Assembly: GCA_965205235.1 (NCBI GenBank)
Contig: CBDBGD010000004.1
Coordinates: 62,001-126,000 of the forward strand
DNA: 64,000 bases
Source: CBDBGD01 sp965205235
GTDB lineage: Bacteria; Chloroflexota; Dehalococcoidia; Lucifugimonadales; UBA1127
Reading direction: 5' to 3'
Below are positions 22,785 to 30,729 of the stretch, piece by piece. The translations under genes and the position numbers were made by a program. The notes under the pieces are model-generated. The model made no database searches, had not been told where the DNA came from, and saw only the letters and a list, made by a program, of their open reading frames with translations. Position 1 is the stretch's first letter; each line of letters opens with the position of its first letter.

Positions 22785-24533
22785 ATGTCGTCGCGGTCGA
22801 TGAGCCAAGCCTCGCCGGAGGTGCGCGCGCTGCGCCACCGCATTCGCCACTCGGCCGCACACGTGATGGCGGACGCGGTGCTGGAGCTGTTCCCGGAGGC
22901 CACCTTCGCCATCGGGCCGCCGACGGATGACGGCTTCTACTACGACTTCGGCGTGTCGCAGCCGTTCACGCCGGAGGACCTGGGCCGCATCGACGCGCTG
23001 ATGCGCGACCGCATCGCCGCGGACACTGCCTTCGTCCGGTCGGAGCTGGCGCGCGGGGAGGCCAAGGAGCTCTTCGAGAGCCAGCCGTTCAAGCAGGAGA
23101 TCATCGACGATATCCCGGAGGAGGAGGCGATCTCCCTCTACCGGCACGGCGCGTTCACGGACCTGTGCGAGGGGCCGCACGTGGAGCGCACGGGGCAGAT
23201 CGCCGCGTTCCGGCTGCTCACGGTGGCGGGGGCGTACTGGCGGGGCGACGAGCGGCGGCCGATGCTGCAGCGCATCTACGGCACGGCGTTCGAGAGCGAG
23301 GAGGCGCTGGCGGAGCACCTGCGGCTGCGGGAGGAGGCTGAGCGCCGCGACCACCGGCGGCTGGGGCGGGAGCTGGGCCTGTTCCTCTTCGACCCGGTGG
23401 CGCCGGGAAGCCCCTTCTTCCTGCCGAAGGGCGCGCTGGTCTACACGCTGCTGGTGGACTACGTGCGGGGGCTGTACCAGCGCTACGGCTACCAGGAGGT
23501 CATCTCGCCGCAGATCTTCTCGACGGAGCTGTGGAAGCGGTCCGGGCACTACGACAACTACATCGAGAACATGTTCCTGGTGGAGGCGGAGGAGCAGGAG
23601 TTCGGGGTGAAGCCGATGAACTGCCCCGGCCACGCGCTCATGTACGCCGCCGAGCTGCACTCGTACCGGGACCTGCCGCTGCGCTACGCGGACTTCGGGC
23701 GGCTGCACCGCAACGAGCGGTCAGGGGTGACCCACGGCCTCACGCGGGTGCGGTCGTTCAGCCAGGACGACGCGCACATCTTCTGCACGCAGGAGCAGAT
23801 AGCGTCGGAGGTGGCAGGGTTCGTGGCGATGGCGTCGGAGAGCTACCGAGTGTTCGGCTTCGACGACGTGCGGATCGTGCTGTCGCTGCGGCCGGAGAAG
23901 CGGGTGGGGTCGGACGAGGTGTGGGACCGAGCGGAGGCGGCGCTGGCGGGGGTGCTTCAGGACCTGGACCTGCCACACGAGACGGCGCCGGGCGAAGGGG
24001 CCTTCTACGGCCCGAAGATCGACTTCTTCGTACCGGACGCGATCGGCCGGGAGTGGCAGCTGGGCACGGTGCAGCTGGACTTCTCGATGCCGGAGCGGTT
24101 CGACCTGGAGTACGCCGCGGAGGACGGCTCGCTGCAGCGGCCGGTGATGGTCCACCGGGCGATGCTGGGCTCGCTGGAACGCTTCCTGGGGGTGCTCATC
24201 GAGCACTACGGGGGAGCGTTCCCGCTGTGGCTGGCGCCAGTGCAGGCCGTCGTCATCCCCATCGCCGACCGGCACGTGCCCTACGCGCGGTCGATGGCGG
24301 CGGAGCTTCGGGCGCAGGGCTTCCGGGTGCACGTGGACGAGCGGGGCGAGCGGATGCAGGCGAAGATCAGGGACGCGCAGCTCCAGAAGACGCCGTACAT
24401 GCTGGTGGCGGGCGACCGGGAGGCGTCGGCGGGAACGGCGGCGGTGCGGCTGCGGGACGGGACGAACCTGGGGCCGGTGGCCCTGGCGGACGTGGCGGCG
24501 CGGATGCGGGCGGAGGTGGAGGGGAAGGGGTAG
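22785..24533 (+). CDS. thrS: Threonyl-tRNA synthetase lacking the TGS domain
   Basis: The 582-residue class II synthetase charges tRNA-Thr. It starts almost directly at the editing domain (HSAAHVMADAV near residue 22, AIGPPTDDGFYYDFG, and LCEGPHVERTG), so the N-terminal TGS domain of typical 640-residue ThrS is absent. The catalytic core shows MNCPGHALMY with the zinc-site Cys, RYADFGRLHRNERSGVTHGL (motif 2), HRAMLGSLERF (motif 3) and a C-terminal anticodon-binding domain. The RBS AAGGAG lies 9 bp before the ATG. Confidence 0.96.
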   Translation: MSSRSMSQASPEVRALRHRIRHSAAHVMADAVLELFPEATFAIGPPTDDGFYYDFGVSQPFTPEDLGRIDALMRDRIAADTAFVRSELARGEAKELFESQPFKQEIIDDIPEEEAISLYRHGAFTDLCEGPHVERTGQIAAFRLLTVAGAYWRGDERRPMLQRIYGTAFESEEALAEHLRLREEAERRDHRRLGRELGLFLFDPVAPGSPFFLPKGALVYTLLVDYVRGLYQRYGYQEVISPQIFSTELWKRSGHYDNYIENMFLVEAEEQEFGVKPMNCPGHALMYAAELHSYRDLPLRYADFGRLHRNERSGVTHGLTRVRSFSQDDAHIFCTQEQIASEVAGFVAMASESYRVFGFDDVRIVLSLRPEKRVGSDEVWDRAEAALAGVLQDLDLPHETAPGEGAFYGPKIDFFVPDAIGREWQLGTVQLDFSMPERFDLEYAAEDGSLQRPVMVHRAMLGSLERFLGVLIEHYGGAFPLWLAPVQAVVIPIADRHVPYARSMAAELRAQGFRVHVDERGERMQAKIRDAQLQKTPYMLVAGDREASAGTAAVRLRDGTNLGPVALADVAARMRAEVEGKG

Positions 24534-24542
24534 GTGCGACAG

Positions 24543-24690
24543 TTGCGACGTTGGGTGGGCCCACCCGCCCACCCTCGGAGGTTTTTTTGATTACTGGGGG
24601 CACATCCCCCAGACCCCTTGCCAGAGGGGCTTCCCCCTCTGGACACCCCCTGAGGTTTGCCCTCACTCCCTAAGGGAGAGGGGGGTACGA
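24543..24690 (+). repeat. Repeat cassette: R3 plus extra hairpins
   Basis: GGTGGGCCCACC is followed by GGTTTTTTTG and a CTGGGGG/CCCCCAG hairpin (24594-24612), a diverged R3. Next comes a perfect CCAGAGGGG-CTTC-CCCCTCTGG hairpin (24621-24642) and a short R4-like CCCTCACTCCC...GGGAGAGG. The hairpins may also end thrS transcripts. Confidence 0.65.
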
Positions 24691-24692
24691 CC

Positions 24693-25124
24693 TCACACAG
24701 CACCCCAGGACACGGCGCGGTGGATGGTGACGCGGACGACGGGGGCGTCGGAGGGGAGGCGGGGGCCGCGGTACTGGCGGTACTTGGCTCGGAGGAGGGC
24801 CAGGGCGCGCTCCCTCTCATCGCCGTCCGGGAGCAGGGCGGCATCGCCCTCGAGGAGGACGTAGGCCAGGCGGCGCCAGTCCTCGCGGTAGTCGTCGATG
24901 ATGATGGCGACGCGGGGGTTCTCGATGATGTTGCGGACGCGGCGCAGTCGCTCCGGCGGGACGCTCTTGGGCTTGGCGTCGAGGGCGAAGTAGAGGTGCG
25001 AGGCGTCGAGGGCGTAGACGATGGGGATGGCGTGGGGCCGGCCCTGGGCGTCGGCGGTGGCGAGGCGGGCGACGCGGCGCTGCTCGACGAAGGTGCGGAC
25101 GTGGGGCGCGAGGGGGTCTGCCAT
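24693..25124 (-). CDS. PPOX-class flavin/F420-binding oxidoreductase
   Basis: The 143-residue split-barrel protein starts MADPLAPHVRTFVEQRRVAR and has LATADAQGRPHAIPIVYALD, LRRVRNIIENPRVAIIIDDY and WRRLAYVLLEGDAALL. These are hallmarks of the pyridoxamine-5'-phosphate-oxidase-like family, and the pattern is closest to the Rv0121-like branch annotated as probable F420-dependent enzymes. Cofactor assignment is by family only. No RBS precedes the ATG and a -10 box ends 6 bp before it, so the mRNA may be leaderless. Confidence 0.85.
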   Translation of the reverse strand: MADPLAPHVRTFVEQRRVARLATADAQGRPHAIPIVYALDASHLYFALDAKPKSVPPERLRRVRNIIENPRVAIIIDDYREDWRRLAYVLLEGDAALLPDGDERERALALLRAKYRQYRGPRLPSDAPVVRVTIHRAVSWGAV

Positions 25125-25130
25125 GGGCGG

Positions 25131-25136
25131 GGTATA
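25131..25136 (-). promoter_or_regulatory. -10 box of a likely leaderless transcript
   Basis: On the minus strand TATACC, preceded by TGG (extended -10), ends 6 bp before the ATG of the PPOX gene. Transcription would then start at or within a base of the start codon. Confidence 0.45.
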
Positions 25137-25176
25137 CCATCAGCGGGCGCGGGCGTCAACGATGGGGGACGGGGGT

Positions 25177-25205
25177 CGAGGTTCCTGCCTCTGCAGGAAC
25201 GACGA
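25177..25205 (+). repeat. R1 palindromic repeat
   Basis: CGAGGTTCCTGC-CTCT-GCAGGAAC followed by GACGA: an 8-bp palindrome with the conserved GACGA tail, lying between the divergent PPOX and gatC genes. Confidence 0.8.
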
Positions 25206-25221
25206 TGTGGGGAGGGGCAGG

Positions 25222-25250
25222 TTGAAGGGGCATTGGGCCCCTGCTAGACT
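25222..25250 (+). promoter_or_regulatory. Promoter of gatC-gatA
   Basis: TTGAAG (25222-25227), 17 bp, and TAGACT (25245-25250) with a TGC extension. gatC starts 35 bp downstream. Confidence 0.55.
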
Positions 25251-25284
25251 GCTTCCCGCATCGAAAGCCCCGATGGAGGCGCCC

Positions 25285-25578
25285 ATGGCCCTGAGTCGAG
25301 ACGAGGTCCTGCACGTCGCGCTGCTGTGCCGTGTCGCTCTGTCGGACGCGGAGGTGGAGCAGTTGCAAGGGCAGCTGTCGGACATCCTGGGGCAGTTCGA
25401 GGTGCTGGCGGAGCTGGACACGACGGACGTGCCGCCCACAGGCCACTCGGTGCCGCTGACGACGGTGACGCGGGGCGACGACGCCCGCCCGGCGACGCCC
25501 AAGGAGGACGTGCTGGCCAACGCTCCACATCGAGAGGGGGACTACTTCCGCGTGCTGCCCGTGCTGGAGGAGTCGTAG
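25285..25578 (+). CDS. gatC: Aspartyl/glutamyl-tRNA amidotransferase subunit C
   Basis: The 97-residue subunit wraps around GatA and GatB in the complex that converts Glu-tRNA-Gln or Asp-tRNA-Asn to the amide form. It has the GatC pattern LSRDEVLHVALLCRVALSDAE, a helix ending ILGQFEVLAELDTTDVPPT, and the tail PHREGDYFRVLPVLEES. GGAGG lies 5 bp before the ATG at 25285. Its TAG overlaps the GTG start of gatA (TAGTG), giving coupled translation. gatB is not in the window. Confidence 0.95.
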   Translation: MALSRDEVLHVALLCRVALSDAEVEQLQGQLSDILGQFEVLAELDTTDVPPTGHSVPLTTVTRGDDARPATPKEDVLANAPHREGDYFRVLPVLEES

Positions 25579-27035
25579 TGGGGGCGCTGCACCATCTGAC
25601 GCTGCACGAGGCGCGCGGCATGCTGGACCGTCGCGAGATCAGCGCCGCGGAGCTGACGGAGGACGTGCTAGGCCGCATCGCCGCGGTGGAGCCGCAGGTC
25701 GAGGCGTTCGTGACGGTGACGGCGGAGCTGGCGCGGGAGCAAGCGGTGCTCGCAGACGCGGTGCTGTCGAAGGGAGAGGGGCGCGCGCTGACGGGCATCC
25801 CGATGCAGGTCAAGGACGTGATCTGCACGCGGGGGGTGCGCACGACGTGCTCGTCGCGGATGCTGGAGCGCTTCGTGCCGCCGTACGACGCGACGGTGGT
25901 GGAGCGGCTGAACGCGCACTCGCCGGTGCTGGTGGGCAAGGGGAACATGGACGAGTTCGCCATGGGCTCGTCGACGGAGAACTCGGCGTTCCACCCGACG
26001 CGCAACCCGTGGGACCTGGCGCGGGTGCCGGGGGGGAGCAGCGGCGGGGCGGCCGCGTCGGTGACGGCGTCGGAGTGCCTGTTCGCGCTGGGGAGCGACA
26101 CGGGGGGAAGCATCCGGCAGCCGGCGGCGCTGTGCGGCGTGACGGGGCTGAAGCCGACGTACGGGCTGGTGAGCCGATTCGGCCTGATCGCCTTCGCGAG
26201 CTCGCTGGATCAGATCGGGCCGCTGGCGAAGGACGCGCACGACTGCGCGCTGGTGCTGAACGCCATCGCCGGCCACGACCCGCGGGACTCGACGTCGATC
26301 CCCGGCGAGCGGCCGGACTACGTGCGCTCGCTGGAGGGCGGCGTGAAGGGGCTGCGGCTGGGGCTGCCGAGGGAGTACTTCGGCGAGGGGGTGGACCCCG
26401 CGGTGGAGGCGGCGGTGCGGGAGGCGGCGCGAGTGCTGGAGGCTGCGGGCGCGGTGGTCGAGGAGTGCTCGATGCCTCTGACCCGCTACGCCCTGGCCGT
26501 GTACTACATCATCGCCCCGTCGGAGTGCTCGGCGAACCTGGCGCGCTACGACGGCGTGAAGTACGGCTACTCGGAGCGGGACGCGGCGTCGATGTGGGAG
26601 GCACTGGAGGCGACGCGCGCTCGGGGGTTCGGGCCGGAGGTGAAGCGCCGCATCCTGCTGGGGACGTACGCGCTGTCGGCGGGCTACTACGATGCGTACT
26701 ACCTCAAGGCGCTCAAGGTGCGGACGCTCATCCGGCAGGAGATGGAGGAGGCGTTCGAGAGCTACGACGCCCTGCTGACGCCCACCTCGCCGACGGTGGC
26801 GTTCCGGCTGGGGGAGAAGACGGCGGACCCGCTGGCGATGTACCGGAGCGACTTCTGCACGATCCCGGCGAACATCGCGGGCGTGCCGAGCATCTCGCTG
26901 CCGTGCGGCATCTCGGACGGGCTGCCGGTGGGCTTGCAGCTCACGGGGAAGGCGCTGGCGGAGGAGACGCTGCTGCGGATCGCGCACACGTACCAGCAGC
27001 TCACGGACTGGCACGCTCGGCGGCCGGGGTTGTAG
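25578..27035 (+). CDS. gatA: Aspartyl/glutamyl-tRNA amidotransferase subunit A
   Basis: From the GTG at 25578 the 485-residue amidase releases ammonia from glutamine for tRNA-dependent amidation. The amidase-signature triad is visible: Lys in GIPMQVKDVIC, cis-Ser in GSDTGGSIRQPA and the nucleophilic Ser in PGGSSGGAAASV. TYGLVSRFGLIAFASSLDQI is typical of GatA. The true start is set by overlap with gatC; the open frame before it lies inside gatC in another reading frame. A repeat cassette follows directly. Confidence 0.96.
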   Translation: MGALHHLTLHEARGMLDRREISAAELTEDVLGRIAAVEPQVEAFVTVTAELAREQAVLADAVLSKGEGRALTGIPMQVKDVICTRGVRTTCSSRMLERFVPPYDATVVERLNAHSPVLVGKGNMDEFAMGSSTENSAFHPTRNPWDLARVPGGSSGGAAASVTASECLFALGSDTGGSIRQPAALCGVTGLKPTYGLVSRFGLIAFASSLDQIGPLAKDAHDCALVLNAIAGHDPRDSTSIPGERPDYVRSLEGGVKGLRLGLPREYFGEGVDPAVEAAVREAARVLEAAGAVVEECSMPLTRYALAVYYIIAPSECSANLARYDGVKYGYSERDAASMWEALEATRARGFGPEVKRRILLGTYALSAGYYDAYYLKALKVRTLIRQEMEEAFESYDALLTPTSPTVAFRLGEKTADPLAMYRSDFCTIPANIAGVPSISLPCGISDGLPVGLQLTGKALAEETLLRIAHTYQQLTDWHARRPGL

Positions 27036-27246
27036 GGGGGGCGGGCGCTCACCCTCACCCCAACCCTCTCCCAGAGGGAGAAGGGGACTGCGATGCGACC
27101 TTGGGTGGGCCCACCCGCCCGCCCTCGGATGTTTTTCTTGGGGGGCTGCGCCCCCCGGCCCTCACCCGCTGCTTCGCATCGGCCTCTTCCTCAAGGGGAG
27201 AGGCGGGAGGCGAGGTTCCTGCCTCCGCAGGAACCTCGCTGAATGG
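27036..27246 (+). repeat. Composite repeat cassette (R3-R4-R1) after gatA
   Basis: CCTCACCCCAACCCTCTCCC with AGAGGGAGAAGG opens the gap. R3 follows (about 27092-27160; GGTGGGCCCACC, then a T-run and GGGGGGCTGCGCCCCCC), then R4 (27160-27207). R1 here is a perfect 13-bp inverted repeat, GCGAGGTTCCTGC (27210-27222) with GCAGGAACCTCGC (27227-27239), ending 7 bp from the stop of the minus-strand dehydrogenase. Confidence 0.75.
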
Positions 27247-28239
27247 CTACGCCCCTCGCTGCCCCAGCGCCTCCGGGTTGGCGCAGGCGGGCATGGGCTC
27301 GCCATTCAGCGCGGCGAGGAGGTTTCGGGCGGCGAGGTCGGCCATGCGGGCACGGCTGCCCTGGCTGGCGCTGGCGATGTGGGGCGCAATCACCACGTTC
27401 GGCAGGGTGAGGATGGGGTCGTCCATGGGAATGGGCTCGACCTCCGTGACGTCGAGGGCTGCGGCGGCGATGACCTCGTCGCGCAGGGCGTCGTAGAGGG
27501 CGCGCTGGTCGACGACGGCCCCGCGGGTGGTGTTGACCAGCACGGCGTGGGGCTGCATGGCCCGTAGCTCGGCCGCGCCGACGAGGTGGTGCGTCTCGGA
27601 CGTGAGGGGGACGTGGAGGCTGACGAAGTCGGCGGCGGCGAGGACCGCCTCCATGCTGGGGAGGTACTTCAAGCCGAGCCTCTCCTCCTCGTCGGGGCGC
27701 CGGTGGCGCTGGTAGTAGAGGACGCGCATACCGAGGGCGCGCGCTCGGACGGCGACCTCGAGGCCGATGTTGCCGAGGCCGATGATGCCGAGGGTGGAGT
27801 CGAACAGGTCTCGCCCCACCATCTGGTTGGGGTGCCACGTCTCCCACTGCCCCGCCCGGACGAATCGGTCTCCCTCCAGCACGCGGCGGGCCGAGGCGAG
27901 CAGCAGGGCGATGGTGAACTCGGCGCAGGTGGCGTCGAGGACGCCGGGGGTGCGGCCGACGAGGACGCCGCGGCGGGTGGCCTCGGCCACGTCGACGTTG
28001 TCGAGGCCGGTGGCCATGTTGCTGACGACGACGAGGCCGGGTGCGCCGTCCATCAGCGCGCCGTCGACGCGGTCAGAGACCATGGTCAGCAGGGCGTCGC
28101 GGCCGGCGGACCGGGCCATGAGCTCCTCGCGCGGCGGGGGGAACCACCCCTCCCAGACGTCGACGTCGGTGTGCTGGGCGAGGAGGTCGAGGCTCCCCTG
28201 GTCGATGCGGCGGGTCACGAACACCTTGGGCCGGGCCAT
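27247..28239 (-). CDS. D-isomer-specific 2-hydroxyacid dehydrogenase (glyoxylate/hydroxypyruvate reductase-like)
   Basis: The 330-residue protein has a split substrate-binding domain around a Rossmann domain with GIIGLGNIGLEVAVRA. Catalytic-region motifs are NTTRGAVVDQRALYDAL (Arg), ALDVTEVEPIP (Glu) and NVVIAPHIASAS (His). The family reversibly reduces 2-oxo acids with NAD(P)H. The ATG at 28239 follows AAGGGGG. It is a single gene between repeats; a second family member lies at 37753. Confidence 0.93.
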   Translation of the reverse strand: MARPKVFVTRRIDQGSLDLLAQHTDVDVWEGWFPPPREELMARSAGRDALLTMVSDRVDGALMDGAPGLVVVSNMATGLDNVDVAEATRRGVLVGRTPGVLDATCAEFTIALLLASARRVLEGDRFVRAGQWETWHPNQMVGRDLFDSTLGIIGLGNIGLEVAVRARALGMRVLYYQRHRRPDEEERLGLKYLPSMEAVLAAADFVSLHVPLTSETHHLVGAAELRAMQPHAVLVNTTRGAVVDQRALYDALRDEVIAAAALDVTEVEPIPMDDPILTLPNVVIAPHIASASQGSRARMADLAARNLLAALNGEPMPACANPEALGQRGA

Positions 28240-28301
28240 GGCGTCCCCCTTGGTGGTGGTGTGCGTCCATTGTACTCATGTTGGTGGGGGATGGGGCTGC
28301 C

Positions 28302-28348
28302 CTCACCCATCGCTGTGCGGCGGCCTCTTCCCAGGGAGAGGCGGGTGC
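28302..28348 (+). repeat. R4 repeat copy
   Basis: CCCTCACCCATCGCTGTGCG followed by GCGGCCTCTTCC and GGGAGAGGCGGG, an R4 copy without its R3 and R1 partners, in the gap between divergent genes at 28239 and 28408. Nothing else is evident there. Confidence 0.7.
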
Positions 28349-28407
28349 GTGGTTGAAGCGCGGGGGCGCCCGGAGTAGGCTAGTGGGACTGTCGGAGGGG
28401 AGGGCAC

Positions 28408-28731
28408 ATGGCCAGTCCGCGTATCGTGGAGCCGACGAACGTCCAGCTTCTGCCGGAGGGCATCGCCATCCAGTGGGCGGACGGGCACGTGTGCCTGTAC
28501 GAGCACCGGGAGCTCCGGTTGCAGTGCCGGTGCGCTGAGTGCATCGGGGAGTGGCCGAACCGGCGTGAGCTGGACTCGGACGCGGTGCCGATGGACGTGG
28601 TGGCGGTGGAGTACATGACGATAGGCCGCTACGCGCTCCAGTTCCTGTGGAGCGACGCCCACTACACGGGCATCTACCCCTACACGCTGCTGCAGGAGCT
28701 GTGCCCGCAGCCGGCCCCCGCCGGGGGGTGA
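28408..28731 (+). CDS. DUF971 domain protein
   Basis: The 107-residue protein matches DUF971, the N-terminal domain of gamma-butyrobetaine hydroxylase-like proteins: VQLLPEGIAIQWADGH, then LRLQCRCAECIGEW with clustered Cys residues, and YALQFLWSDAHYTGIYPYTL. Stand-alone DUF971 proteins in bacteria are small, probably metal-binding, and often near Fe-S or apbC genes; none is adjacent. GGAGGGG precedes the ATG. Confidence 0.88.
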   Translation: MASPRIVEPTNVQLLPEGIAIQWADGHVCLYEHRELRLQCRCAECIGEWPNRRELDSDAVPMDVVAVEYMTIGRYALQFLWSDAHYTGIYPYTLLQELCPQPAPAGG

Positions 28732-28744
28732 GGGTGGAGAGCGC

Positions 28745-29335
28745 CTAGGCGGTGCCCATCTCCTCTAGGAGGTCCTGGAGAGCCTGGGTGGTGGAGCGCC
28801 GGTTGGGGTCGGAGCGGGAGGCGGCGCGCTGCTCCAGGGTGCGGATGTCGGGGACGGTGTGGCAGCATATGAGGGCGGGGCCGTCCTGCTCGAAGACCTC
28901 ACCGATGGTGTTCTCGAAGGTCTCCAGGTCGTCGAAGTCGTAGGCGACAGGGTAGCCGGCCGCGAGGGCCATGTCCTTGAAGTTGACGATGCCGGCGCCG
29001 GGGATGGGCTGGCCGCCGGTCATGGCGTACATGTCGTTCTGGATGACGAAGTGGTAGAAGTTCTTGGGCGCCTTGTTGGCGACGGTGACGAGGGAGCCCA
29101 GGTTCATCTCGAGGCTGCCGTCGCCGTCGAAGAGGATGACGCGGAGGTCGGGGCGGGCGAGGGCGAGGCCGAGGGCGACTGAGGAGCCCTTGCCCATGGC
29201 GCCCATGGAGAAGTCGCGCCGGGGAGTGTCGGTGACCTGCACCCAGCTTCGCATGGCCATGAAGATGGGCATGACGATGCCGTTGTCGCGGTAGCGGTTG
29301 ACGATCCGCATCATGTCGACCTGGTCCATGGGCAT
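28745..29335 (-). CDS. Thiamine-diphosphate enzyme, C-terminal (PP) subunit, sulfopyruvate decarboxylase beta-like
   Basis: This 196-residue protein is only the C-terminal TPP-binding half of an acetolactate synthase-type enzyme. The TPP/Mg motif is VILFDGDGSLEMNLGSLVTV, followed by NDMYAMTGGQPIPGAGIV, the pattern of ComE-type sulfopyruvate or phosphonopyruvate decarboxylase beta subunits. DFSMGAMGKGSSVALGLALA supplies the preceding loop. The ATG follows GGAGGAG. The matching N-terminal (alpha) subunit is not adjacent on either side, which is unusual because the two are normally neighbours. Confidence 0.85.
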   Translation of the reverse strand: MPMDQVDMMRIVNRYRDNGIVMPIFMAMRSWVQVTDTPRRDFSMGAMGKGSSVALGLALARPDLRVILFDGDGSLEMNLGSLVTVANKAPKNFYHFVIQNDMYAMTGGQPIPGAGIVNFKDMALAAGYPVAYDFDDLETFENTIGEVFEQDGPALICCHTVPDIRTLEQRAASRSDPNRRSTTQALQDLLEEMGTA

Positions 29336-29430
29336 GAGGACACTCCTCCGTCGGGCGTTCGGGACGCGGCTAGTCTAGGGATGGGGAGCTTGCCGTGTCA
29401 ATGCGGGGTGGGGCCTCACCCGCCGGGGTG

Positions 29431-30720
29431 CTAGGAGGTCGGGGGCTCGATGGTAGCGAAGCCGGTGTAGGGCTGGAGCTCCTCCGGGATGGCGACGGAG
29501 CCGTCCTCCCGCTGGTAGGTCTCCAGCAGGGCGACGACAGTGCGGGGGAGGGCAAGGCCGGAACCGTTAAGCGTATGGACGTACTCGGGACGCGCTCCGG
29601 GGCCGGGGCGGTAGCGGATGTTGGAGCGGCGGGCCTGGAAGTCGGTGCAGGTAGAGCAGGAGCTGACCTCCAGCCACTCACCGCTGCCCGGCGCCCAGAC
29701 CTCGACGTCGTAGGTCATGGCGGAGGGGAAGCCGAGGTCGCCGGCGCAGAGCTGCAGCACGCGGTAGGCCAGGCCCAGTCGTCGGCACAGCTCTTCGGCC
29801 CTGGCGACGAGGCGCTCGAGGGCTTCGGCGGAGTGCTGCGGCTCGACGAAGGAGTACATCTCCACCTTCTGGAACTGACGCACGCGCTTGATGCCGCGGG
29901 TGTCGCGGCCGGCCGCGGCCTTCTCCCGGCGGAAGCACGGCGTGCTGGCGACGTAGTTGATGGGCAGTGCGCCCGGCTCCAGGATCTCATTGCGATGCAG
30001 GCTGGTCAGCGGGACCTCGGCGGTGGGGATGAGCCAGAGGTCCTCCTCGGCGTCGCGGTAGAGGTTGTCGCCGAACTTGGGGAGGTTGCCGGAGCCGACG
30101 AGGACCTCCTCGCGAACGAGGGCGGGGGGCTGGACTTCGACGTAGCCGCCCTCACGGGTGTGGATGTCCAGCATCCAGTTGACCAGGGCCCGCTCCAGGC
30201 GTGCGCCGGCGCCCATGAGGACGAAGAAGCGCGAGCCGGACAGCCTGGCGCCGCGCTCCAGGTCGAGGACGCCCAGTCGTTCGCCGAGGTCCCAGTGGGG
30301 CTGCGGCTCGAAGGGGAAGGTGCGCTGCTCTCCCCACTGCCGCGCGACGGTGTTGGCGGACTCGTCGAGGCCGTCGGGCACCTGGGGCAGGGGGAGGTTG
30401 GGAAGGCCCAGCAGCAACTCCTGTAGCTGGGCCTCGACCCCGGCAGCCTCCTCCTCAAGGCGAGTGGTGCGCTCGGTCACGGCGGCGATGTCACGGCGGA
30501 GGTCGGCCAGGGCGTCGTCATCGCCCTCGCGTCGGAGGGCGCCGAAGCGACGGCTCAGCTCATTGTGCCGGCCCCGGAGCGAGTCGCGCTCCGTGACTAG
30601 GGCGCGACGGCGGGCGTCGAGCTCCGCGGCCTGCAGGACGTCGGCGGCGTCCTCGCCGCGGCGTGCGAGGGCCTGCTGCACCACGTCCGGCTCTCGGCGA
30701 ATGAGGTCAAGGCTCAGCAT
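29431..30720 (-). CDS. serS: Seryl-tRNA synthetase
   Basis: The 429-residue class II synthetase has the N-terminal antiparallel coiled-coil arm (about residues 28-100) that grips the long variable arm of tRNA-Ser. The catalytic core follows with PTAEVPLTSLHRNEI, TPCFRREKAAAGRDTRGIKR (motif 2 region), QFQKVEMYSFVEP and motif 3 TLNGSGLALPRTVVALLETY. Its start lies 9 bp after lysS, making it the third gene of greA-lysS-serS. Confidence 0.97.
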   Translation of the reverse strand: MLSLDLIRREPDVVQQALARRGEDAADVLQAAELDARRRALVTERDSLRGRHNELSRRFGALRREGDDDALADLRRDIAAVTERTTRLEEEAAGVEAQLQELLLGLPNLPLPQVPDGLDESANTVARQWGEQRTFPFEPQPHWDLGERLGVLDLERGARLSGSRFFVLMGAGARLERALVNWMLDIHTREGGYVEVQPPALVREEVLVGSGNLPKFGDNLYRDAEEDLWLIPTAEVPLTSLHRNEILEPGALPINYVASTPCFRREKAAAGRDTRGIKRVRQFQKVEMYSFVEPQHSAEALERLVARAEELCRRLGLAYRVLQLCAGDLGFPSAMTYDVEVWAPGSGEWLEVSSCSTCTDFQARRSNIRYRPGPGARPEYVHTLNGSGLALPRTVVALLETYQREDGSVAIPEELQPYTGFATIEPPTS

Positions 30721-30729
30721 CGGCGCACG

